DNA of 6,699 nt from Actinomycetota bacterium (GTDB lineage Bacteria; Actinomycetota; Thermoleophilia; Gaiellales; Gaiellaceae), in the NCBI GenBank assembly GCA_005883365.1, contig VAXA01000020.1, positions 1-6,699 on the forward strand, given 5' to 3'. The notes below the pieces were generated by a model, which was given only the letters and a program-made list of their open reading frames with translations, had not been told where the DNA came from and did not search any database. The translations under genes were made by a program, and so were the position numbers. Positions within the stretch are counted from its first letter, which is position 1, and each line of letters begins with the position of its first letter. Positions 1-5,489 of the stretch are shown one piece after another.

Positions 1-107
1 ACGCCGGCGTACTGGACGGGCATCTCCCACCCGGCGAACGGCACCATCCGCGCCCCGAGCTCGACGTGCCGGTCGTGGAGCGGCGTGTGCAGGAGCGTCT
101 CGGGCAT
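1..107 (-). CDS. gcvT: Aminomethyltransferase (glycine cleavage system T protein), N-terminal part, cut by window edge
   Basis: Only the first 35 codons are present; the gene continues past the left edge. GcvT is the tetrahydrofolate-dependent aminomethyltransferase of the cytoplasmic glycine cleavage system. It takes the aminomethyl group from lipoylated H protein and gives 5,10-methylene-THF and ammonia. The visible protein starts [20 protein letters not shown] and continues with [16 protein letters not shown]. The combination of TPLxDxHxxLGA and PFAGWxMPVQY is the well-known GcvT N-terminus. The ATG at 105-107 is the only sensible start. An AGGA lies 12 nt upstream (120-123), which is far for a Shine-Dalgarno site. 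A -10-like TAGGAT overlaps it (119-124), so a nearly leaderless message is possible. The gene lies downstream of the ftsZ terminator on the same strand and is metabolically unrelated to the dcw genes. The folate-binding and catalytic regions are outside the window. Confidence 0.9.
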   Translation of the reverse strand, partial: MPETLLHTPLHDRHVELGARMVPFAGWEMPVQYAG

Positions 108-136
108 GGGCAGGGCCGATCCTAGACCGTGACCGC

Positions 137-196
137 GCCGCCCCGGCTCAGTCCAAGGCGCTCCCCCAAAACGGAGCCGCCCCGGCTCGTCCGAGG
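137..196. repeat. Imperfect direct repeat duplicating one arm of the ftsZ terminator
   Basis: Copy 1 is at 137-158 and copy 2 at 176-196. The first 13 bases (GCCGCCCCGGCTC) are identical. The similarity continues through GTCCAAGG versus GTCCGAGG with one inserted base and one substitution. Copy 2 is the loop plus one arm of the terminator stem. On the minus-strand transcript the opposite arm (199-211) could therefore pair either with copy 2, forming the terminator, or with copy 1, a 13-bp alternative helix nearer gcvT. Whether this matters in the cell is unknown. Confidence 0.7.
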
Positions 197-211
197 ACGA
201 ACCGGGGCGGC
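168..211 (-). terminator. Intrinsic (rho-independent-like) terminator after ftsZ
   Basis: Bases 176-191 pair with 196-211 around the tetraloop 192-195, giving a 16-bp, very GC-rich stem. The single mismatch, at 186/201, is C-A on the plus strand but a G-U wobble in minus-strand RNA, so the hairpin fits the direction of ftsZ. On the minus strand the stem is followed by TCCGTTTTGG, that is, a four-T tract at 168-171 three to four bases past the stem. The U-tract is short, which is common in high-GC actinobacteria. The site is about 110 bp past the ftsZ stop and about 60 bp before the gcvT start, so it probably separates the two units. Confidence 0.75.
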
Positions 212-322
212 GGACCGGGTCGTGGGGTTGACTCGTATGTGGTCAACCCTGTTGAGGGCATCGACGATGTGCCCCGTTTCGGCAGGCCGAAACCTGCCAA
301 GGCGAAATGCGCGAAACAGGCG
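212..322 (-). other. Structured ftsZ 3' untranslated region with serial hairpins
   Basis: This stretch has no convincing reading frame, but inverted repeats fill much of it. At 276-293 there is a 7-bp stem (276-282 with 287-293, loop 283-286). It overlaps a 6-bp stem (281-286 with 293-298, loop 287-292), so only one of the two can form at a time. At 256-274 there is a 5-bp stem (256-260 with 270-274). At 225-249 there is an 8-bp stem (225-232 with 242-249, 9-base loop), whose right arm can also enter a small hairpin at 243-255 (243-247 with 251-255). In minus-strand RNA these lie between the ftsZ stop and the terminator. They may be a 3'-end stabilising structure or an unannotated small RNA. 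No match to a known RNA family was recognised. Confidence 0.5.
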
Positions 323-1384
323 CTATTCGTTGCGCAGGAAGGACGGCACGTCGAGCCCGTCCTCACCCTGCTCCGGGGTGCCGGACGAAACCGCGACCGG
401 CGCCTCGGCGCTCCCGCGACGGCGGCGGCGCTGGGCGCCGAAGCCGGTGGCGATGACGGTGACACGAACCTCGTCGCCCATGGCCTCGTCGATCACGGCG
501 CCGAAGATGATGTTCGCGTTCGAGTCGGCGGCGCTCGTCACGACCTCGGCCGCCTCGTTCACCTCGAAGAGGCCGATGTCGGGGCCGCCGGTGATGTTGA
601 GCAGGACGCCGGTCGCCCCCTCGATCGACGACTCGAGGAGCGGCGACGAGACCGCCGCACGGGCCGCTTCCGAAGCGCGGTTCTCACCACTCGCCGCACC
701 GATCCCCATCAGCGCCGAGCCGGCTTCGCGCATGATCGTCCGCACGTCGGCGAAGTCGAGGTTGACGAGCCCGGGAACGGTGATCAGGTCGGTGATGCCC
801 TGCACGCCCTGGCGCAGCACGTCGTCGGCCATACGGAACGCGTCGACGACCGACGTCTGCTTCTCAACCACCTGGAGCAGCCGGTCGTTCTCGATCACGA
901 TGAGCGTCTCGAGGCGGTCGCGCAGGCTTTCGATTCCCTGCTCCGCTTGCTGTGCACGCTTCCGCCCTTCGAAGCCGAACGGCTTCGTGACCACGCCGAC
1001 CGTCAGCGCTCCGAGCTCGCGGCCGAGCTCCGCGACGACCGGGGCGCCGCCGGTGCCCGTCCCGCCGCCCTCGCCGGCGGTGATGAAGATCATGTCCGCC
1101 CCCTTCAGCGCCTCCTTCAGCTCGTCGCGGCTCTCCTGCGCCGCCGCGAGACCCACGACCGGATCCGCGCCGGCGCCGAGTCCGCGGGTGGCGGCCGAGC
1201 CGATGTGGATCTTGACGTCGGCGTCGCAGACCATCAGCGCCTGGGCGTCGGTGTTGACCGCGATGAACTCGACGCCGGACAGACCGGCGTCGACCATGCG
1301 GTTGACGGCGTTCGTGCCTCCGCCGCCGACTCCGACGACCTTGATCACGGCGAGATAGTTGCCGGCTGCGTCCTTCGCGCTCAT
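323..1384 (-). CDS. ftsZ: Cell division protein FtsZ
   Basis: FtsZ is the tubulin-like GTPase that polymerises into the cytokinetic ring and recruits the divisome. The 353-residue protein shows the full set of landmarks: [15 protein letters not shown] near residues 9-23 (nucleotide-binding T1 region), NTDAQAL at 44-50, the signature GGGTGTG at 106-112, and the T7 synergy loop NLDFADV at 208-214. D210 and D213 in that loop complete the GTPase site of the neighbouring subunit. The globular part ends near residue 315. A short linker of about 27 residues starts with five arginines (319-323). The protein ends in the conserved partner-binding peptide [11 protein letters not shown] (343-353). The ATG at 1382-1384 has a GGAG only 3 nt upstream, unusually close, but no other start precedes the conserved NYLAVIK. 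A promoter candidate lies in the 111-bp gap from ftsQ, and a terminator follows. ftsA is absent, as in other actinobacteria. Confidence 0.98.
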   Translation of the reverse strand: MSAKDAAGNYLAVIKVVGVGGGGTNAVNRMVDAGLSGVEFIAVNTDAQALMVCDADVKIHIGSAATRGLGAGADPVVGLAAAQESRDELKEALKGADMIFITAGEGGGTGTGGAPVVAELGRELGALTVGVVTKPFGFEGRKRAQQAEQGIESLRDRLETLIVIENDRLLQVVEKQTSVVDAFRMADDVLRQGVQGITDLITVPGLVNLDFADVRTIMREAGSALMGIGAASGENRASEAARAAVSSPLLESSIEGATGVLLNITGGPDIGLFEVNEAAEVVTSAADSNANIIFGAVIDEAMGDEVRVTVIATGFGAQRRRRRGSAEAPVAVSSGTPEQGEDGLDVPSFLRNE

Positions 1385-1444
1385 ACGCTCCGAACCTGAG
1401 CCTTCAGTAGAGGATTGGGGCAGTTTTCAGCAACAACGCGCCGG

Positions 1445-1473
1445 AGGGTATGTGCACGCAGGCTCGTTGTCAA
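1445..1473 (-). promoter_or_regulatory. Candidate promoter for ftsZ
   Basis: Reading the minus strand, a perfect -35 hexamer TTGACA (1468-1473) is followed by a 17-bp spacer and a -10-like TACCCT (1445-1450). The latter fits the relaxed TAnnnT pattern of actinobacterial housekeeping promoters. The predicted start is near 1438, leaving a leader of roughly 50-55 nt before the ftsZ ATG. It lies entirely within the gap after the ftsQ stop, where actinobacteria are known to have dedicated ftsZ promoters. The -10 is weak (3 of 6 to TATAAT), so this is a prediction. Confidence 0.55.
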
Positions 1474-1495
1474 CCGGAGGTCGAGGTTCTAAGCC

Positions 1496-2344
1496 TCAAC
1501 CTCCACTAGAGCTTTTGGCTGTGCCTATCGCTGGAGAGCCCGTCCCGGACACCGGCCGACCGGGCACGCTGACGTCGAGGAAGGTCGAGCCCGACGGCAC
1601 CGCCGCAAGCGTGCGTTCCGCCACCGCAACCTTGAGCCTGATGTCGCCGCCGCTGCCGAGCAGGACCTCGAGGCCGGAGCGCAAATGGAACACGAGCGCG
1701 CCGTCGGTGAACGACGCCGTCGCGACGCGGGCGCCGAACGGCCCGGCGAGGCCGACCGCCCTGGCCGCCACGGCGGCGCCGCCGCCGCTGAGCTCGGCAC
1801 CCGTGCGGACGGGCGTGCGCGCCGAGACCCAGACCCGCGGCAACCCCGGCTCGGCGCCCGACCCGAGATGCTCGATCACGCGGCCGCGGAGCGAGACGAG
1901 CCAGCTGTCGGGACCTCGGCGCAGCACGGCCGCCGCCCGCTCCGGCAAGACCGTGAGGCGCAGCGTGTGCGGAAAGGCGCGGTCGTAGCTCGCGCGCACC
2001 ACGGTCGGGAGCGCATCGACCTTCCGCAGGACCGCCGAGCCGTCGAGCCCGACAAGAGGCGTCCCTACCAGCGATGCGAGCGCGTGATCCACCTGGCGGT
2101 CTATCTCAGGCGAGCCTCCTTGGACCTCGATCCGGCTGATCGCGAACAGCGACGACTCGCGCGCGAGCATGTACCCGCCGAGCGCGAAGGCGAGCATGCC
2201 GAGGCCGACCGCGAGCGATCGCCGCGTTGGCGCGGCCCGCACGAGCCAGGCTCGCGGCTGCAGCCGCGGCCAGCTCACCCGCCACGGCAGCGTCACGGCC
2301 TCCGCGCGCGCCACGGACCGAGGGAAACGAGCCTTTGCGGCCAC
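1496..2344 (-). CDS. ftsQ: Cell division protein FtsQ (DivIB family)
   Basis: FtsQ is a bitopic membrane protein that bridges the cytoplasmic ring and the FtsL/FtsB-FtsW-FtsI synthase complex. The 282-residue product has a basic cytoplasmic N-terminus of about 43 residues, one membrane helix at about 44-61, and an extracytoplasmic POTRA domain at about 66-133. The POTRA domain opens with FAISRIEVQG (67-76) and ends with the Y-D-RAFPHTLRLTVLPERA segment (120-137). The following beta domain runs to LDVSVPGRPV at 256-265. Conservation is low, as is normal for FtsQ; topology, length and position next to ftsZ carry the call. The start taken is GTG at 2342-2344, 31 bp past murB. The good GGAGGG (2371-2376) lies 26 nt upstream, too far for that codon, so a downstream GTG (Val11 or Val17) could be used instead. 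Val17 has GGAGG only 2 nt away. The C-terminal GTAKSSSGG is an unstructured tail. Confidence 0.93.
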   Translation of the reverse strand: MAAKARFPRSVARAEAVTLPWRVSWPRLQPRAWLVRAAPTRRSLAVGLGMLAFALGGYMLARESSLFAISRIEVQGGSPEIDRQVDHALASLVGTPLVGLDGSAVLRKVDALPTVVRASYDRAFPHTLRLTVLPERAAAVLRRGPDSWLVSLRGRVIEHLGSGAEPGLPRVWVSARTPVRTGAELSGGGAAVAARAVGLAGPFGARVATASFTDGALVFHLRSGLEVLLGSGGDIRLKVAVAERTLAAVPSGSTFLDVSVPGRPVSGTGSPAIGTAKSSSGG

Positions 2345-2375
2345 CGTTCGAAGTTCGTCGCCGGAGCGGCCCCTC

Positions 2376-3254
2376 CTACAGGTCGGGCAGCGCGAGCTCG
2401 CCGAGAAACTCGACCTCGTGCTCGAGCCGGACCTCGAACTGCTCGTGAGCGCGGCGCCGGGCCTCGGTCATCAGGGCCAGGGCGTCGGCCGTGGTCGCGC
2501 CGTCGGTGTTCTCGATGAAGTTCGCGTGCTTCGGCGAGATCTGGGCTCCGCCGATCCGGTGGCCCTTGAGCCCGCACGCCTCGAGCATCCGGCCGGCACT
2601 CAGCTCATGGTCGGGATTCTTGAAGACGCTGCCGAAGGTGCGCCGGTTCGTCGGCTGCGCCGCCTTCCGGCGCGTGTTCAGCTCCCGCACCTCGGCCTTG
2701 ATCTCCTCAGGAGGCCGCGGCCGCAGCCGTAGCTCCGCCCGGAGCACAACCTGTCCGTGCCGGAGCTCCGAGTGCCGGTAGCTCAGCCCGAGCTCCGACG
2801 GGGTCAGCCAGCCGCTGCCACCCGGCGTCGCCACGAGCGCCCGCTCCAGCACACCGGCGAAGTCGCCGCCGTAGGCGCCGCCGTTCATCCAGACGCCGCC
2901 GCCGATCGTTCCCGGGATCGCGCAGGCGAACTCGAAGCCCCCCAGCCCGGCGGCGCGTGCGCGATGCAGGGCGACGGCATTCGCAGCCCCACCCCCCACG
3001 CGCAACACGTCGTCCTCGACCTCGACCGCCGCAAGCTCACCGCCGAGCTTGAGGACGAGCGCGTCGATGCCGTGGTCGGCGGCGAGCAGGTTCGAGCCGA
3101 GGCCGACGACGGCGACTTCGAGCGCCCGCTGCTGCGCCCAGCGAAGCAGCTCCTCCACCTCTAGCTCCGACTCCGGCCGCGCGAACGCGCGTGCCGGCCC
3201 GCCGGTTCCGAGCGTGGTGAAGCCGGAGAGCTCGACCCGCTCCTCGATCTTCAC
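2376..3254 (-). CDS. murB: UDP-N-acetylenolpyruvoylglucosamine reductase MurB
   Basis: MurB is a cytoplasmic FAD enzyme that reduces UDP-GlcNAc-enolpyruvate with NADPH to UDP-MurNAc, the second committed step of peptidoglycan precursor synthesis. The 292-residue protein has the FAD-binding segments VVGLGSNLLAAD (49-60) and FACAIPGTIGGGVWMNGGAYGG (109-130). It has YR at 159-160 and the proton-donor serine S209 in FGSVFKNP (207-214). GGAQISPKHANFI (235-247) follows, and a C-terminal LEHEVEF (277-283) carries the likely catalytic Glu (probably E280). The length fits the shorter, Bacillus/Staphylococcus-like type II form. The start is GTG at 3252-3254 and shares GTGA with the murC stop, so translation is probably coupled. 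A GAGG lies about 7 nt upstream. MurB sits between murC and ftsQ here, whereas in Streptomyces and Mycobacterium it is encoded elsewhere. Confidence 0.97.
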   Translation of the reverse strand: MKIEERVELSGFTTLGTGGPARAFARPESELEVEELLRWAQQRALEVAVVGLGSNLLAADHGIDALVLKLGGELAAVEVEDDVLRVGGGAANAVALHRARAAGLGGFEFACAIPGTIGGGVWMNGGAYGGDFAGVLERALVATPGGSGWLTPSELGLSYRHSELRHGQVVLRAELRLRPRPPEEIKAEVRELNTRRKAAQPTNRRTFGSVFKNPDHELSAGRMLEACGLKGHRIGGAQISPKHANFIENTDGATTADALALMTEARRRAHEQFEVRLEHEVEFLGELALPDL

Positions 3255-4444
3255 GCGAGCGCCTCGAGGATCAGCGGCGCCGCGCGGTCGACGTCGCCGG
3301 CGCCAAGCGTCAGGACGGTGTCCCCCGGCCGGGCCCAGCCGGCGACCAGGCGCGCGGCGTCCTCGAGCTCAGGCGCCCAGCCGATGCGCATGCCGGGCCG
3401 GAGGCGCGCGAGCTCGTCGACGATCAGCCGCCCGCTCACCCCGGGCACGGGCTCCTCCCGCGCGGGATATATCTCTGTCATACAAGCTGCATCCGCGGCC
3501 GCGAGCGCCTTCGCGAAGCCGTGCGCGAGGTTGAGCGTTCGGGAGTAGAGGTGCGGCTGGAAGAGCGCCACGAGCCGGCCGCCGTCGCGAAGTGCGGCGA
3601 GGTCGGCCGCGAGCTCGGCCGGGTGGTGCGCATAGCTGTCGAGGACGATCACACCGCGCGCCTCGCCCTTTGGCTCGAGCCGGCGGCCGGCGCCGCGGAA
3701 TTCGACGATCGCGGCCTCGGCTTCCTCGCGCGGCACGCCCACGAGCTCGAGCGCCGCGAGCGCGGCCGCGGCGTTGCGCCTGTTGTGCTCGCCCGGCACG
3801 GCGAGGTCGAGCTCCACCGGCTCGAGCTCCTCGGCACGCACGACCTGCGGCACGCCGCGCAGCCAGTCCTCGAAGAACGACGCGACCTCAGCCCGCGAGC
3901 CGAAGGTCGTGTGGTGGTCGAGATCGACATTGAGGAGCACGGCGATCTCGGGTCGCAGGGCAGCGACCGAACGGTCCGACTCGTCCCCTTCGACGACGAG
4001 CCAGCCGGAGCCGGCGCGCGCGTTGCCGCCGAGCTGCGACACGTCGCCGCCGATGAGAAACGCCGGGTCGAGGCCGAGCCGGTCGAGGCAGAAGGCGATC
4101 ATCGCGCTCGTCGTCGTCTTCCCGTGCGCGCCGGCGACGACGATCGCCTGCCGCTCCGCGACGAGCTCTGCGAGGAGATCGGCCCGCGGACGGCCTTCCA
4201 CGCGACCGGCGAAAGCCGTCGAGACGTACACGTCCCAACCGGGCGGTGGCGGCGGCGGCTCCGCGGAGATCTCGACGGCGACGCCGTCGAGGTGACGCAG
4301 GTACGGCGTCTCGACCCGGTCCCAGCCGGCGACCTCGGCTCCCCACGCGCGCGCGACGAGCGCGTACCCGCTCATCCCGGCGCCGCCGATTCCGGCGATC
4401 CAGATGCGCCTACCGGCGAGTGGCTGCGAGGGAGACGAGCTCAT
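3251..4444 (-). CDS. murC: UDP-N-acetylmuramate--L-alanine ligase MurC, compact form
   Basis: MurC is the cytoplasmic ATP-dependent ligase that adds L-alanine to UDP-MurNAc, giving the substrate of MurD. It has the N-terminal UDP-binding GIGGAGMSG (18-26) and the P-loop GAHGKTTT (105-112, Lys109). Next come EGDESD (152-157), NVDLDHH (172-178), PGEHNRRNA (217-225), GRRLEPKG (253-260), and the C-terminal DSYAHHP (269-275) and FQPHLYSRT (295-303). IYPAREEPVPGVSG (325-338) is typical of MurC rather than MurD/E/F or Mpl. At 397 residues it is well below the family's usual 450-490. The shortage is mainly between NVDLDHH and PGEHN, about 40 residues where roughly 100 are usual, and it is in frame. 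The family's DDYAHHP reads DSYAHHP. The ATG at 4442-4444 lies inside the murG 3' end (35-bp overlap). An in-frame TGA just upstream rules out a longer start. No clear ribosome site is seen. Confidence 0.95.
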   Translation of the reverse strand: MSSSPSQPLAGRRIWIAGIGGAGMSGYALVARAWGAEVAGWDRVETPYLRHLDGVAVEISAEPPPPPPGWDVYVSTAFAGRVEGRPRADLLAELVAERQAIVVAGAHGKTTTSAMIAFCLDRLGLDPAFLIGGDVSQLGGNARAGSGWLVVEGDESDRSVAALRPEIAVLLNVDLDHHTTFGSRAEVASFFEDWLRGVPQVVRAEELEPVELDLAVPGEHNRRNAAAALAALELVGVPREEAEAAIVEFRGAGRRLEPKGEARGVIVLDSYAHHPAELAADLAALRDGGRLVALFQPHLYSRTLNLAHGFAKALAAADAACMTEIYPAREEPVPGVSGRLIVDELARLRPGMRIGWAPELEDAARLVAGWARPGDTVLTLGAGDVDRAAPLILEALA

Positions 4445-5489
4445 CCGCGATCACTTCCGCTGCGTCGGGTTTGGCGACCGCCCGCATCGCCGCGGCCATC
4501 GCTGCGACACGGTCGGCATCGTCGAGCAACTCCTCCACCACCTGCGGCGCGCGAGCCGTCTCCGCCTCGGGCACGACCACGGCACCGCCGGCGTCGGCAA
4601 ACCAGCGCGCGTTCTTCTCCTGGTGCTGTCCGGTCGCGAAGGCGCCGGGCACGAGCACCGCCGGCAGCCCGGCCGCCGCCAGCTCCCAGACCGAGCCGCC
4701 GGCTCGCGCGAGCGCAACGTCCGCAGCGCCGTAGGCCACGCCGATCTCGTCGATGAAAGGCCGGAGTAGATAGTCGGGACGCGAGACCCGCCCACGCAAC
4801 TCCGGATAGTCACGCTCGCCGCAGAGGTGGATCACGGCGGGCCCGTCCTCTGCCCAGGCTTCGAGCGCCACCTCGTTGAGGAGGCGCGCGCCGAGCGATC
4901 CCCCGAAGACGAGAACGACGTCCCCATCCACTGCCAGCCCGAGCCGGCCGCGAGCCTCGCTTCGCTCGACCGGCTGCGAAGCCGCCGGGATCGGCCGTCC
5001 GACCGCGCGGTACTTCTCCCCGTGCAGACCGAGGGGGAGCGCGAGGAAGACCCGTTCCGCGAGCGGCGCGGCGAGTCGGTTCGCGAGCCCGAGATGGGCG
5101 TCCGCCTCGGTGAGCGCGCACGGGATCCGGCTCAGCCGCGCGGCGAGCACCATCGGCCCCGCGACGAAGCCGCCGGCGCCGAGCACCGCGTCCGGCCTGC
5201 GGCGGCGGAGAATGCGGAGACAGGCGAGGGGCGCCGCGAGCGCCTGACCTGCCGCACGCACGAGACCGGGGCCCGGCCGCCGCGGGAGCCCGGAGACGGC
5301 GAACGCGTCGAACTCGTAGCCGAGCTCAGGAACGAGCCGCGCCTCGACGCGATCCGGCGACCCTGCGAACGTCACCAGCCCGTCGCGGCGCCGCAGCGCC
5401 TCCGCGACGGCGAGTGCCGGCGCGACGTGTCCGACCGTCCCTCCGGCCGCGATCAGGAACCGCAGCTGCTGCTCGTCCGCCATTGCCAC
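4410..5489 (-). CDS. murG: UDP-GlcNAc--undecaprenyl-PP-MurNAc-pentapeptide GlcNAc transferase MurG
   Basis: MurG is a peripheral membrane GT-B glycosyltransferase (family GT28) on the inner face of the membrane. It adds GlcNAc to lipid I to give lipid II, the substrate of FtsW. The 359 residues match the usual length. The N-terminal domain has RFLIAAGG leading into GGTVGH (16-21), the variant GGTxGH loop with the conserved His21, then GAGGFVAGP (104-112) and LGLANRLAAP (133-142). The C-terminal donor domain has GGSLGARLLNE (196-206), ARAGGSVWELAAAGLPAVLV (261-280) with the sugar-binding Glu269, and GQHQEKNA (287-294). Two starts are possible: GTG at 5487-5489 and ATG at 5481-5483. Neither has a ribosome site. 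Both lie deep inside ftsW, which runs on to 5326, so initiation is probably by coupling. The conserved RFLIAAGG begins at residue 10, so the start cannot be much later. Confidence 0.97.
   Translation of the reverse strand: MAMADEQQLRFLIAAGGTVGHVAPALAVAEALRRRDGLVTFAGSPDRVEARLVPELGYEFDAFAVSGLPRRPGPGLVRAAGQALAAPLACLRILRRRRPDAVLGAGGFVAGPMVLAARLSRIPCALTEADAHLGLANRLAAPLAERVFLALPLGLHGEKYRAVGRPIPAASQPVERSEARGRLGLAVDGDVVLVFGGSLGARLLNEVALEAWAEDGPAVIHLCGERDYPELRGRVSRPDYLLRPFIDEIGVAYGAADVALARAGGSVWELAAAGLPAVLVPGAFATGQHQEKNARWFADAGGAVVVPEAETARAPQVVEELLDDADRVAAMAAAMRAVAKPDAAEVIADELVSLAATRR

Noticed and set aside
228..247. TTGACT/TTGACC promoter-like hexamers near 228-247
   Set aside because: They are the arms of the 225-249 inverted repeat, and no acceptable -10 lies at 16-18 bp on either strand.
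108..322. Glycine riboswitch upstream of gcvT
   Set aside because: gcvT genes are often controlled by one, so I looked for the paired aptamer pattern. The hairpins here do not show the conserved core bases I would expect, and they sit on the ftsZ side of a terminator.
129..1399. Long plus-strand open frames (129-1358 and 239-1399) opposite ftsZ
   Set aside because: They are antisense to a fully conserved FtsZ, have low-complexity Arg/Ser/Ala composition and no recognisable domain. Long antisense frames are expected in high-GC DNA.
3521..4756. Plus-strand open frame of 411 codons opposite murC and murG
   Set aside because: It spans two well-supported minus-strand genes, and its product is a charged, repetitive sequence without motifs.
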